From contig NW_005179203.1 in the NCBI RefSeq assembly GCF_000350225.1, forward strand, positions 254,443-318,442: a DNA stretch of 64,000 nucleotides, given 5' to 3'. Below are positions 8,384-18,498 of the stretch, in pieces (positions within the stretch are counted from its first letter, which is position 1; each line of letters begins with the position of its first letter). This stretch comes from Chondrus crispus (Eukaryota; Rhodophyta; Florideophyceae; Gigartinales; Gigartinaceae). A program made the position numbers and the translations under genes. The notes below the pieces were generated by a model. That model did not search any database and was not told the origin of the DNA. It worked only from the letters and a program-made list of their open reading frames with translations.

Positions 8384-10444
8384 ACGGGTCGTCCCGTTAT
8401 ACTTGCCGGGGGTATGTTCTTCCTCCCCCTCTTTTCTCTGCGTAAAATCAATCCCGTCTCTTGCGTGCACACGATGTCCGTCGGACCTGCGAAGGGGCCC
8501 TCGCCGTGACCCGTGCGTGCACGGTGTGACTTCTTCGTTTCACCGCGTCATACTTTCTTTAGGGAGCGCGCCAGCGAGCTCGCCTACGAGGGCAATATTG
8601 GTCAGCGCTCCCCTTGGTCGCGGGTCCTGCGGGGAGGCCAGTTGGTGAGGCAATTCGAATTGTCTGCACGGGGAGGAAGGGGTAGGCCAGAGCACTTCTC
8701 CTTGTCGACTTTGTCCCTTCCCACGCGAACTTTTCTACCCCCACGAGGACTTGTGTCGGTGGGGGCGGAAGCCGGCTGTCGCACGTCATCTTCGTCTCCG
8801 TACCGGCCTTGCCGTATTCGGCTCTTCGTAAATCGCTGTTCTCCTTCTCCTTCCTCCGTCGCCGTCGTGGCGATCCTCTTTTTGACGTTTATCTCCTCTA
8901 CTTTGGTCCCTCGCTCGCATCGGCCGGGTCGTTCCGCTCGTGCGGTGTTCTTCGTTCTCCCTGGCAGTCTGTCCTGCGAGCTTGTCGACGTGGTACTTGG
9001 TCCCCTCTCCCTGTTGCGTTCCTCACAGTCTCCTCTGCGCAACGTTGCGCTTCGCGCCGTGTACTCCTCTGCCCCTGCCCTCGGCTATGAGCGGGTAGGG
9101 GTAAGAGAGTTGGGGGACGTTCTGAGTCGTCCGCCTGGGACTGGAGAGGACGTCGTCGCCTCTCTCCTGTCATCAGAGCCCGGGTCCGCATGCGGTTTCG
9201 TGGGTCCCCCTGGGCGGGTCGTCCCGCCAGCTTCCTGGTGTGATTCATACGTTGGGAACGCGTTTCTCCCGACCTCCCACGTCCGCTATCCAGCGCAGCG
9301 TCGCGCTCCGTATTGTACTCTCCCCCGCTCCGCTTTCGGGCGAGCGAGCGGGGGTGAGGGGCAGATCGTTGGCATGTCGGGGAAATGGGAGGAGTCGTCT
9401 CCTTCCTCTTCGCCAGGGCGGCGCGTCAGCGTGGTCGTGCCGTTGGTCTTGGTGCCTGCTCCGCGTTCGGGACGGCCCGTGCCCCGCTTGGACGTCTGTT
9501 GGTTTGACAATTATGGAGGGGGCGGAACCGGGCCGCGCCCCTCCATAGTTGAGCTCTGGTAGCGTGTACCGATCGGTTGGTACACACTGTACTCTTCTCA
9601 CGCGTCGCTGCACGGACGTCTCTTGCGCGTTGTTGCGTACAGCACGTGTCTGGGCGTCCTGCCCGTGCAACCGCCCGTCAGTGTAATTTCCCATTTCACG
9701 GATATTTTCTCCCTTATTTAGGGTATGGCGGTGGCTGTTTGTTGGAGCTCTGATCTTGAGTGTATCAGCCGGCAGCGGCCCGTACTGTCTCTTTCTCTCC
9801 CCTTGTTCGGACTGGGGAGTACTTGTCGTTGCTATCTAATGCAGCGCTGCGTCTTCCCGTCGTCGCGGGGGACTCGGGATCGCGGACCATTTCGTCATAG
9901 CGCAGCTGGTCCGGACCGGGGCGTGCAGGACAGCTGTCCCATGTCGGCAGAGCTTGTGGCCACCGCGGGGCGACTATATCGCTCTGGGAGATCGTCTCCC
10001 TGCTGGAAAGCTCCTTGCCCACAGTCCGTGACGAGGGGCCCTCAGGGCGCAGCTCGTGCTGCTCGCTTCCTCTGGTTTGCTTACGGGACCTTCGTCGATA
10101 CGTCTTGACGTCCTCTGGTCAATACGAAACGGGCGATGCCTTCGTGGGCACTTGTTTTAGGGCATTTTCGCGTTCGACCGCGTCACTCTGCCTTCTACTC
10201 CTCGAGGTGCGACTGCTTTGCGTAGGGCAGCACGTACTATCCTCCCTCCTGCCTCTTGCCGGCGATAACTGGTCGTTTTCGATGAACTCGGTTGCCAATA
10301 CGTCTTGACGTCTCGCGAATTATTCCGTTGCTGCTCTCTGGGGACAGCTGTCCCTTCGCACGTCCCCTTTTGCCCCATGTACGCGGGGTGCATTTAATTC
10401 GAGGTGGAATTTAATCCGCAACGATGCGGTTGAGGGCCCCCTCC
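8384..10444. other. Non-coding part of the gypsy accessory module
   Basis: About 2 kb between the ends of the antisense ORF and pol. It holds inverted repeats, for example near 9063-9106 (CTGCCCCTGCCC region), 9320-9360 (CTCCCCCGCTC region) and 9509-9550 (arms built on ATGGAGGGG and CCCCTCCAT). A 349-codon plus-strand frame (8513-9562) is open but resembles nothing and is of uncertain reality. The region may serve as the 3' UTR for transcripts of both strands. Confidence 0.5.
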
Positions 10445-13400
10445 TCAAGAGTGAACGTCCGCGTTCACTTCCGAGGTGAGGTCTCTCCCTGTACGCGCCC
10501 GGAGTCTTTGTGCGTAACGAGACACCAACTCCTCGGGGATGCGCGTACGCGCCGTCCATGTGGGAGCATCGTAGTCTGCCCATTTAATGAGGAACTCCGT
10601 AGTTCCATCCTCCATGACGCGATGCTTGAGTAGCCGTTCGGCGGCATACTGTGTGCCTTCATTGATCTTGTCGGCAAGGTCTTCGGGGGTAGTCGTGCTA
10701 GCCTTTGCCGCGTTCGCCGGCGGGGGTGCGTAGACGCAGCGATCTGCCGAGACGCGCTCTGTAACTCCATCACGATCGATCGTGATGGTGCGCTGGTTGT
10801 TCGCGAGAACTCGGTACGGTCCGACAGCCGGGAAGGCCAGCTTTTTTGATGTCTTCCCCCCATCGGTGGGGTTCAGATATACGTAGTCACCTGCCTTGAG
10901 GCGCGAGTTGATGCGCCGAATACGCTTGTCGAAGTCGCGTTTATAGCGAGCTTGCGTTCGCCGAAGGCTTCCGTAGGCCTTTTGGATAGTCGAGTCCAGG
11001 GTCTTGAGGAACTCGGCACGTGGGTTCCCCCTGTCGGCAGGGGGCGCGTCGCCTTCCGTCCGTCGGAGCGAGAACTCCGTCGGCGGCCTGCTGAGCACGA
11101 GCTCAAACGGCGTGGTGCGTGTGGTACGATGTACGTGGGAGTTGTACGCATACGTAAGCGGCCCCACGTACACATCCCAGTCGTCCTGGTGTTCACCTAC
11201 GTAGTTCCGCAGCATCGAGGCGATTGTTCGGTTATATCGCTCGACTTGCCAGTTCGTCTGGGGATGGTACGCCGAAGTGTACAAATTCGTTATCCCCAGA
11301 ACACGGCACGTGCTGTGGAAGAACTTGGCATTAAACTGAGGGCCGTTGTCCGAAAGCAACGTGCGAGGGACGCCATACTTGAACACCCACGAGTCGCAGA
11401 ACGCAACTGCAACCGTGTACGCGGTTATCGTGCGGAGCGCCACGACTTGCGTCAGCTTGCTAAAACGGTCCGTAATCACGAGCAGGAATCGTTTTCCTGT
11501 CTTCGTCTTGGGGAGCGGCCCCAAGATGTCGATGGCGAGGCTCTCGAGAGGCCTCGTAGCTGGGAACAATCTCAATCGATTGAGATGTTTCCTCAGCTTG
11601 ACCCGGTTCATCGCGCAGGTCCGACACCCTTGCACCGTGGCTGCCACGTCTGCAGCCAGGTGGGGCCAGTAGTACTCGTGTCGAAGTGCGTAGTACATAC
11701 GGTTCTGGCCCGGGTGCCCCGCAATGGCCGGGTTGTGGCACAGGCGAAGGAGCCTGGCGCGGAGCGTCCGAGGTACCACCACCTGAACGATATCAGGGTC
11801 GAAGGGGTGTCTCCGTTTGAGCACCCCTTTGTGGTCCTCGAAGAACGCGGAGTCCCGGGACTCTGACTGTCGTGCCAAAACGGTTTGGCAGAAGTCATCC
11901 ACGCGTTGCTCCTCAGCTATCTCCTCTATCGTAAAAGGGGCGGGAAGGTCGTCCTGCGGTGGGGCGACCGGGGAGTCGAGCGCGCCAGCCTCGGGGTCTT
12001 TGGCGCGCTGGATATCGGCGGCGTCGAACTCATCGTTCTCCTCCCAAAACGAATTGGGTCCTTGAAGACCGGGGGCTTCGTCGTCACCTCGCGGTTCGTC
12101 GCGCGTCCGTACGCGCGACCTTGTTCGGGCTTCGGCTTGGTTCCGTGTCGTCACGAAGACATGGACGGCCTGATGATCGCAGCTCGCGGTACAAGCGTGG
12201 TCCGCGAGCTCGTTCGATACGTCTCGAACTGTCGTGCCCCCGTCGAAAGTGAGGATGTCGTCATCCACCTCGACGGTGGGGCGAGGGTCATCGGCGACCT
12301 TCGGCGACACGAGTCGTGACAGGGCATCGGGCACCTGATGCACGCGCCCGGGGCGGTACTGAATGGTGAAATCGTATTCAGCCAGACGTAGCCGCCACCG
12401 GGTGAGTCTTCCTGAGCTCTCCGTGAGCGACATGAGCCATCGGAGGGCGTCGTGATCCGTCCGGACGGTGAACTTGGTTCCTTCGATATACGGCCGCAGT
12501 GTGCGGACGGCCCACACCACGGCGAAGCACTCACGCTCCGTAGCGCTGTAGTTCCGTTCGCTATAGCTTAGCGAGTACGACCAGTACCCAACGGGGCGCC
12601 AATCGTTTGGCTCGTCGTGCTCCTGTAGGAGGGTGCACCCGAGTTGATATGCACTGGCGTCAGTGTCCAACAGGTACGGTCGGCCGTACCGTGGTAGGGC
12701 GAGGATCGGCGGGGAGATCATCGCCGCCTTCAGGCTTTCGAAAGCCTGAAGCTGAACCTCCGTTGGGTTATCGAAATCGTGATCCGAGTCCTTGCACGTT
12801 ATATCGGTTAACGGACGGGCAATCTTCGAGAAGCCCTTGACGAAGCGACGATACACGTTACACGCCCCGAGGAACGAGCGCACCTGCGTCAACGTCGTCG
12901 GGAACGTGAACGTCTTGAAGGCGTCGATTGCCGTATCAGCCACGCTCAACTTACCTGGGGATATAACGTGCCCCAGGTAGTGCACCTTCGGACAGAAGAA
13001 GCTGCACTTCTGGAGCTTGAGGGAGATGCCGGCACTCCGCAACAAGCTCAAGACGGTATCGAGATGCCTTGCGTGTTCCGCGTCCGTACGCGAGAACACG
13101 ATAACGTCGTCGAGATAGACGAGGCATATTTGCCAGCGGACTCCGGAGAGTATGATATCGAGGGCACGTTGGAAGGTGGCCAGTGCCCCTTTTAATCCAA
13201 ACGGCATGCGCAAATGGCGGTACGTACACATATGTGTCGTGAAGGTAGTCTTATCCCGGTCCTCCGGAGCGACTGGGATCTGCCAATAACCGGAATTGCT
13301 GTCCAGCGTCGTAAAGACGGCTGCATCTCCTAACGAGTCGATGCAGTCGCCCATACGCGGCAGAGGATACGAATCCGCTGCAGTCTTCGCGTTGAGGCGC

Positions 13401-15184
13401 CGGTAGTCCACGCAGAACCGAAGAGAGCCATCTTTCTTCGGTACGAGCACCACCGGGGACGCCCACTCGGTGCTCGCGGGCTCGATAACCCCTGCGTTCA
13501 ACATCTTGTTGACCTCCTTCGCGACCATTTCGCGCATGGCCGGGCCCTTCCGATAGGGCATAGAACGAATCGGTTTCGTTCCCGGTTCGAGGGGAATGCG
13601 GTGCTCTGTGGCTTGGATCGTTCCGAGCGCACCGCTCCACAGACTCGAGTGCTTACGGAGCATTTCGAGCACGTGGCCACGGAGCTTGTCATCGTCGATG
13701 TATGACAAGTCAATCTCTTTTTCCCAATCCATCGGTGGATTTTCGGGATCCTTCTGCTGGGGGGGTACAGTACCCTCCGCCGTCGGTTGGGATATAGGTG
13801 ACCGTTCGTCCGGGTCAACCCCTTCACTCCCCGCGGTTGCCTTCTCGTCGGAGCTGGATCGGCCAGCTCCGACCTCTCCGACTTGATCGGTCAAATCGGT
13901 CAGGTGCAACGCAAGCGCGACCCCCGCAGCGACTCGACGTTCGGGCGTGAGGATTGCGAGGGGGTTGCGCTTCGCGTATCCCACGACGGTGTGCTTCGGA
14001 AGCCGCCTCTCCCGTCGCGAGAAGTTTGCGACAATGACTTCGAATGTCTGGTTCGGCAGGACTTCCGCGACGCCATTCGTCAGCCTCACTCCATGGCGGT
14101 GTTGGAGTGAGGGCTTGGGCTCCAGGAACACGAGACCCCTCCCCGCGGTTGTCACACGCACACGGGCTTGCGACATCGCGGGGATGGTAGCCCAGCGGGC
14201 GATTCGGATCGCCTGCGGGGCCTCCTCGCGTACCTCCGGACGACTCGTTTGGCGACCATGTCGCCTGGTAGGGGGAGTCGGTTCCCCCTTCCCATTGACG
14301 ATGGCTACCGACCCACCGTGACGAAGTTCGAGCTTCTGTCCATCGATGTCGATGCTGCGTACGTGCGCATCAATGAACGCGGTCCCAACGAGAACGGGAA
14401 CAGCGAGTTGTTCGGCCACTACGAAAGGTATGCGGAACGTCGTGTTCCGCAGCCGGACGGCGAGGCGGACGACCGCCGTAAGTCGAAGCGGGTTACTGTT
14501 CGCGCCAGCCAGGCGTGGTAATGGCGCGCCCCGTATTACGTAGCGAGCCCAGTCGGGAGGGAGGTCGGCCTTCCTCACCAAGTTGTAGCCCGAGCACGTG
14601 TCGACGGCGATCGTGTGGGGCTTAAACGCGTTGCCTTCGGTGGCCACGGAGCCCAAGACGTTATATATTTTCGACGTCATGAGGCAGACGAGGCCATCGA
14701 CCACCTTGGGCGCGACCTTATCGGTGAGGTCGTTCCGCCGGGGCCTTCGACTTCGGCGTTGGCCCATCTTGCGTTTCCTTCGGCTCGAGCCGGGGGACGT
14801 TCGCGTCTCAGTGACGCCCGTCCAGGTGCTGGAGTCCGTACGAGGCGGACATTTCGTCGGCGACCTTGGGCTCACCGGGGTCAGGAGGTCGACCGACTCG
14901 TGTCGGTCGGCGTTAACCGCGTCTCGCTCGTTGCGCTTCACTGGGATGTCGGGTGTCCCTGTAGTGCCTTCTTCCAACATCGGGTCTACGTGGGCCTCGG
15001 TGTTGGGTTTCTCCTGCAATGTCGACATTGCTGGAGTCCCCGTGCTCGACTCCGATAGCGGGGGATGTATTATCGGACAATACCCCCCGTGTCCTTGGCC
15101 AGCACGCGGGGACCGGTCTAGTTTAAAGGGAAAAGATGGCTCACGCGACCGCGTGTATGTAACCGTCTTTACCCTTTTTTCGAA
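10445..15184 (-). CDS. pol: Gypsy Pol: protease-RT-RNase H-integrase-chromodomain
   Basis: The frame is open from 15184 (just after a TAG) and overlaps the gag end in the -1 frame; the first ATG is at 15028 (1,527 codons). Numbered from it: the retropepsin motif is D143-T-C-S-G, with Cys at the usual Gly. Reverse transcriptase spans ~490-690 with YLDD at 638-641. RNase H starts with the DTDAS motif near 788. The integrase zinc finger (H...H...CRTC) lies near 1097-1138. The integrase core has D1167, D1227 and E1263 (D,D35E). A GPY/F motif lies near 1405 and a chromodomain (EFLIKWADYDAPTW) near 1475-1515. The set makes it a chromodomain gypsy element. The protein matures Gag-Pol, copies the RNA and integrates the DNA; the chromodomain can bias insertion. 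It ends at the TGA at 10445. Confidence 0.95.
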   Translation of the reverse strand, partial: FEKRVKTVTYTRSREPSFPFKLDRSPRAGQGHGGYCPIIHPPLSESSTGTPAMSTLQEKPNTEAHVDPMLEEGTTGTPDIPVKRNERDAVNADRHESVDLLTPVSPRSPTKCPPRTDSSTWTGVTETRTSPGSSRRKRKMGQRRSRRPRRNDLTDKVAPKVVDGLVCLMTSKIYNVLGSVATEGNAFKPHTIAVDTCSGYNLVRKADLPPDWARYVIRGAPLPRLAGANSNPLRLTAVVRLAVRLRNTTFRIPFVVAEQLAVPVLVGTAFIDAHVRSIDIDGQKLELRHGGSVAIVNGKGEPTPPTRRHGRQTSRPEVREEAPQAIRIARWATIPAMSQARVRVTTAGRGLVFLEPKPSLQHRHGVRLTNGVAEVLPNQTFEVIVANFSRRERRLPKHTVVGYAKRNPLAILTPERRVAAGVALALHLTDLTDQVGEVGAGRSSSDEKATAGSEGVDPDERSPISQPTAEGTVPPQQKDPENPPMDWEKEIDLSYIDDDKLRGHVLEMLRKHSSLWSGALGTIQATEHRIPLEPGTKPIRSMPYRKGPAMREMVAKEVNKMLNAGVIEPASTEWASPVVLVPKKDGSLRFCVDYRRLNAKTAADSYPLPRMGDCIDSLGDAAVFTTLDSNSGYWQIPVAPEDRDKTTFTTHMCTYRHLRMPFGLKGALATFQRALDIILSGVRWQICLVYLDDVIVFSRTDAEHARHLDTVLSLLRSAGISLKLQKCSFFCPKVHYLGHVISPGKLSVADTAIDAFKTFTFPTTLTQVRSFLGACNVYRRFVKGFSKIARPLTDITCKDSDHDFDNPTEVQLQAFESLKAAMISPPILALPRYGRPYLLDTDASAYQLGCTLLQEHDEPNDWRPVGYWSYSLSYSERNYSATERECFAVVWAVRTLRPYIEGTKFTVRTDHDALRWLMSLTESSGRLTRWRLRLAEYDFTIQYRPGRVHQVPDALSRLVSPKVADDPRPTVEVDDDILTFDGGTTVRDVSNELADHACTASCDHQAVHVFVTTRNQAEARTRSRVRTRDEPRGDDEAPGLQGPNSFWEENDEFDAADIQRAKDPEAGALDSPVAPPQDDLPAPFTIEEIAEEQRVDDFCQTVLARQSESRDSAFFEDHKGVLKRRHPFDPDIVQVVVPRTLRARLLRLCHNPAIAGHPGQNRMYYALRHEYYWPHLAADVAATVQGCRTCAMNRVKLRKHLNRLRLFPATRPLESLAIDILGPLPKTKTGKRFLLVITDRFSKLTQVVALRTITAYTVAVAFCDSWVFKYGVPRTLLSDNGPQFNAKFFHSTCRVLGITNLYTSAYHPQTNWQVERYNRTIASMLRNYVGEHQDDWDVYVGPLTYAYNSHVHRTTRTTPFELVLSRPPTEFSLRRTEGDAPPADRGNPRAEFLKTLDSTIQKAYGSLRRTQARYKRDFDKRIRRINSRLKAGDYVYLNPTDGGKTSKKLAFPAVGPYRVLANNQRTITIDRDGVTERVSADRCVYAPPPANAAKASTTTPEDLADKINEGTQYAAERLLKHRVMEDGTTEFLIKWADYDAPTWTARTRIPEELVSRYAQRLRARTGRDLTSEVNADVHS
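10451..10468. repeat. 18-bp palindromic repeat, copy 2 (pol end)
   Basis: Identical to 5832-5849. Here it encodes the last Pol residues (VNADVH, then Ser and stop). It is followed in element orientation by a second G-rich tract (10437-10433 region) resembling the PPT. Confidence 0.8.
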
Positions 15185-17739
15185 CTACCGGTGCTATCGG
15201 AGCTACCCCCCTGGCTATCGACGGCCAGGTCTTCTCCGGGTAGCCGGCCGCGTGGGTCGGGACTATTCCTCCCCTGCGGCTCGGCAGCCTTGGCGAAGTA
15301 CTCGGGTACTTCCGGGCCTTGACCTGCGGCGTCCGGTCGTCGCAGGATATGGGGGACGAAGCGAGTCGGCTCTCCTTCGTGACCCTCTGTGGGTAGGGGG
15401 TACGGATCCTCTACCCAGTCTTGCAGGTACATTATCGCATTTTGTACCTGTTGGGGTAACCGAGAACGGTCTCGGTCCCCTCTTTCTCCTTGTCGGGGGT
15501 ACCTTGTGTCCGCCTGCCGGTAGGTGGGTCGATCCCGACAATCGACTTCGTTACGACGGTACCCGCCCCCACGGGGGGCGAAGCGAGCGCCCCCACCCGA
15601 ACGATTCGGGAAACCTTGACGCAGGGGACGACCCTCGCCGACCGCTTGACGGAGGAGATTGCGCGCCCCGGGGCGCGTCCCCATCTGGTAGCGGTAGTTC
15701 CTGTACGCCGTGAACATTCGTTGTTCCGGCGACAGGAACGGGCATGCGTACATGGCATGCCCGTACGTACGGCATAGCCAGCACACGTACGCGCTGCCGT
15801 CCGTTGAGGCGAAGGTCGCCGCGTGCCGCGCCTCCTCATCGGTTAGGAGGGGCACGCGAGGGGCTTCACCTCCGGTATCTCGGTTGGAGTTGTCGAGCTC
15901 AGCGACCCGGGGGTCCGTACCCCTGGGCGCTCTTGGAGTGGCCGCGAACGCGGTCGCGTAGCTCGACGTCGTTCCGGTCGACATTGGTGAAGGGGATCGC
16001 CCCCGTACTGGCCCTGCTCCTTGCGTAATGAGGACAGGGTTGGCCTGCCACTCATCCTTCCCGACATGGAGGGTAGAGGCGGGCGAACTTGTTGCGGCGG
16101 ACTTCGTAGTCCTGCCATCCCTCCCTGTCGGTTTCGAATCCGGCAGAGGTAAACCGCGTCGAGCGCGGTAAGTGGTTCCTTCCGCCGTTGTGATACGGCA
16201 GATGGTCGGAAGATCGGTCTTCTGGCGGCTCGGCAGTCGCTGCACTGTCTCGGAAACTGCGGCACGGGTCGCAGGAGCGAGTCCCCGCACGAAGTAGTGC
16301 GCGAGGGACTGTTCGGAGAACACTGCCGTGCACCGGAACGCGGCCGTTTCGAGCCGGTCCGCGAACGTGCTCTGCGTTTCATGAGATTGCTGTCGCGCCG
16401 TCGCAACAGCGTCGTACGCTTCACCTAACACGTCGTCGGTTAGGTAGCGTTTCAGGAACTGGTTCACGAGTCCCGGCCAACTCACATCGTCGTGTAGTTG
16501 GCCGGCACGGAGGCCACGCATCGTATAACTCGTATCCAGGCGCTCCGCGTCGCGCTCTAAGAAGTGCGCGAGGACTCTCACGGCAACACCTTCGGTCAGG
16601 TGTTGCGAGTTGAAGGTTATCCGAATATCCTTCAAGAACGGTAGGAGCTGGATCGGGTCCGTACCGTCAAAGCTTCTCATCGTGGGACGGATCCCACGGC
16701 AGCGTTGGACGTACTTCGCGATCCGTCCGGCGTCACCCGAGGTGACGAGCCTCGAGGTGTTATCCAAGCGGTACATACGATAGTCAGCAACGGCGCTGAA
16801 CTCTTGGATCATCGTATGTACCGGCTCGAGCCCGGGCTCGGCGGGACCTAGTGTGCCGAAGGAGGTAACCGGTAGCGTACGGACGTCTACCGGACCTGGA
16901 TGCTCGGCATAACTCGCCGGCGGGTAGCCGCCCCAGCGGGGATCGACGGAGAACATCGGTTCTCCGGATCCGCGGGCGGCTCCTCCACGGTCCTGTTCGT
17001 CCGCGTACGATACGCGGTCCATCTGCCGCCTACTTAAGGGGATAAGCGGCAGTGCTTGGGTCTCGGACGCGAGATTTGCGCCCATCGGGGGACGGTTTCC
17101 TTCCGCAGTCCGACTGGCGTCGGCGCCAGTCGGACGCCAACCTTCCGGAGCGACGGCGCTCGGAGGTACGGCACCACCGGACCCTCTCGTGGGGGCACCG
17201 GGCAGCCTTGCGGCCATGGTCCGTTCCATGTTACGAGCACGCTGTCGTGTTGCGTTGAGCTCGGCGGAGAGGTGCGCGAACGCACCCAACTGCTCTGCTG
17301 ACGGGGACGGTCGATCGTCGGGACGTCTCGTCGAGGTCGGCCTCGTGGGGCGACCTTGCCCGTGCAGTACGGGCTGTGCGAGGCGTGAGTCTTCGACGAG
17401 CACCAGTCGCGAGTGTAACTCGTCGACTAGTGCTCGGAGATTCTCCAAGGACTGGCTGACTCGATCGAACCTCCCTTCACGTAGGGAGCGGAGCTCGTCC
17501 ATACATCGCGAGTAGACGGCGTCCGTCACGTCTATACGGAGCGAAGTACGGACTTCCTCGATGTAGTCAGCTATGCGATCGAACATCGCAGCCGCTTGTC
17601 CTTCGGGGGACTCGGGCGACGGTTCGCGGTCTCGGAGACCAGCGTCGCCGTCGCCGAACGGCGGTGATGGTGCGTGCATAGCGGCCGCCCTCGGATCCGC
17701 CGGTTCGGACCGGATCGAGGTGGCGTATTCTTGACTCAT
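15169..17739 (-). CDS. gag: Gypsy Gag with CCHC zinc knuckle
   Basis: 856 codons from the ATG at 17739, the first Met after the PBS (MSQEYATSIRSEP). The same frame is open upstream through the PBS into the LTR, but that start would lie in the LTR. An N-terminal coiled-coil-like part is followed by a disordered Arg/Pro-rich part and a helical capsid-like region (about two fifths through, VRVLAHFLERDAERLD to LPSRQKTDLPTI). A nucleocapsid knuckle C-X2-C-X4-H-X4-C follows (CWLCRTYGHAMYAC). Gag assembles the particle and binds genomic RNA. The stop at 15169-15171 is preceded by a run of six A, at which the ribosome can move into the pol frame. Confidence 0.92.
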   Translation of the reverse strand: MSQEYATSIRSEPADPRAAAMHAPSPPFGDGDAGLRDREPSPESPEGQAAAMFDRIADYIEEVRTSLRIDVTDAVYSRCMDELRSLREGRFDRVSQSLENLRALVDELHSRLVLVEDSRLAQPVLHGQGRPTRPTSTRRPDDRPSPSAEQLGAFAHLSAELNATRQRARNMERTMAARLPGAPTRGSGGAVPPSAVAPEGWRPTGADASRTAEGNRPPMGANLASETQALPLIPLSRRQMDRVSYADEQDRGGAARGSGEPMFSVDPRWGGYPPASYAEHPGPVDVRTLPVTSFGTLGPAEPGLEPVHTMIQEFSAVADYRMYRLDNTSRLVTSGDAGRIAKYVQRCRGIRPTMRSFDGTDPIQLLPFLKDIRITFNSQHLTEGVAVRVLAHFLERDAERLDTSYTMRGLRAGQLHDDVSWPGLVNQFLKRYLTDDVLGEAYDAVATARQQSHETQSTFADRLETAAFRCTAVFSEQSLAHYFVRGLAPATRAAVSETVQRLPSRQKTDLPTICRITTAEGTTYRARRGLPLPDSKPTGRDGRTTKSAATSSPASTLHVGKDEWQANPVLITQGAGPVRGRSPSPMSTGTTSSYATAFAATPRAPRGTDPRVAELDNSNRDTGGEAPRVPLLTDEEARHAATFASTDGSAYVCWLCRTYGHAMYACPFLSPEQRMFTAYRNYRYQMGTRPGARNLLRQAVGEGRPLRQGFPNRSGGGARFAPRGGGYRRNEVDCRDRPTYRQADTRYPRQGERGDRDRSRLPQQVQNAIMYLQDWVEDPYPLPTEGHEGEPTRFVPHILRRPDAAGQGPEVPEYFAKAAEPQGRNSPDPRGRLPGEDLAVDSQGGSSDSTGSSKKG
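15172..15180 (-). promoter_or_regulatory. Probable -1 ribosomal frameshift site (gag-pol)
   Basis: The minus strand reads AAAAAAGGG in gag phase AAA AAA GGG and then TAA. Pol is in the -1 frame and is open only from 15184, so the overlap is about 16 bases and contains this A6 tract. A Lys-tRNA slipping back one base on the A run would enter pol. Inferred from frames and sequence. Confidence 0.65.
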
Positions 17740-17796
17740 CTCAACGCGTACGGACGCGGACGAAAAAGAAAGTCTTCTCGGAAAGATCTCGGGGTC

Positions 17797-17814
17797 TTCT
17801 AGGTCGGGAGACCA
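17797..17814 (-). promoter_or_regulatory. Primer-binding site of the family A gypsy element
   Basis: On the minus strand TGGTCTCCCGACCTAGAA starts one base after the 5' LTR. It complements a tRNA 3' end with acceptor strand TCGGGAG plus A-CCA and T-stem CTAGG. The tRNA species was not identified. The same sequence, with one change, occurs at 41076-41093. Confidence 0.7.
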
Positions 17815-17815
17815 C

Positions 17816-18498
17816 TGTAGCATAAACACCCCCAGACGACTGGAGGTGTATGCGCAGGTCGACCTGTAGACCCCGGTTCGGAGAAGGGATGAAGCGGGCC
17901 AACCAGCTACGGAACCGGGCTCGGGTCCGGGTAGCGGTGGTAGAGCGGGAGCGAGCAAAGACGCGCGCGCGCACGAGCGGATCGACGCCTCGACGCCCCG
18001 GAGCAGCACTGGGTGACGTACCAGTGCTGACGGGCGGAGGCGGTTCCGTGCTCGCTCGCGTGCTGCGCGTCCACTCCGGCTCGGCTCCGACTAAACGCGC
18101 GCGAAGGGCGAAGGCGACGTTTAGAATGAGCTGGGTGGACTGACCTTGGCGGTCGGTTGAGGACAAGCCCGTGCTTGTCGCCCCCGTCCGCCGTCGGTCC
18201 GCTCCATATTTAATATACAAAACCATCTATCATAACACTACAGTACCGAGGTACTGTAGTGGGCTACTGTAGTGCAGGTCGGCCTGCACTGTAATACTGT
18301 CAGCTATGTCGAGGCTGACAGTACACGTATTACCCGTGGTGCGTGCGCGCTTCGTTCGCGCGTGGTACACGTGTGCACGTGTGCTGTGGGCACACGTGGA
18401 CACGCTCGGTGGTACTGTAGAGCGTCGGGCTCTACAGTAACTAAATCAATCGTGATCTAATCTAAAGTGAGTCCCCCCAGGGGGGGGGTTATGCTACA
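17816..18498 (-). repeat. 5' LTR of the family A gypsy element
   Basis: A 683-bp twin of 5132-5814. It contains the hairpin array at 18236-18439 and the TATA box at 18207-18217. Differences from the 3' LTR are about ten scattered substitutions. Confidence 0.93.

Larger units (their letters stand above)
5132..18498 (-). mobile_element. Complete Ty3/gypsy LTR retrotransposon, family A (13,367 bp)
   Basis: Minus-strand order: 5' LTR (18498-17816), PBS (17814-17797), gag (17739-15169), pol in the -1 frame (15184-10445), a 4.6-kb module with a plus-strand ORF (6116-8383), PPT (5825-5818), 3' LTR (5814-5132). Both LTRs are 683 bp, begin TGTAGCATAA and end TTAYGCTACA. They differ at roughly ten positions by eye. 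The 5-bp TSD is intact and no stop interrupts gag or pol, so the insertion is recent and possibly still competent. It sits inside a family B LTR. At 13.4 kb it is long for a gypsy element because of the extra module between pol and the 3' LTR, the place where env or other accessory ORFs occur in some LTR elements. Confidence 0.93.

Noticed and set aside
8513-9562. A 349-codon plus-strand frame after the antisense ORF, as a second gene
   Set aside because: GC-rich DNA gives long chance frames, the peptide looks like no family, and inverted repeats run through it. Mentioned only as part of the spacer.
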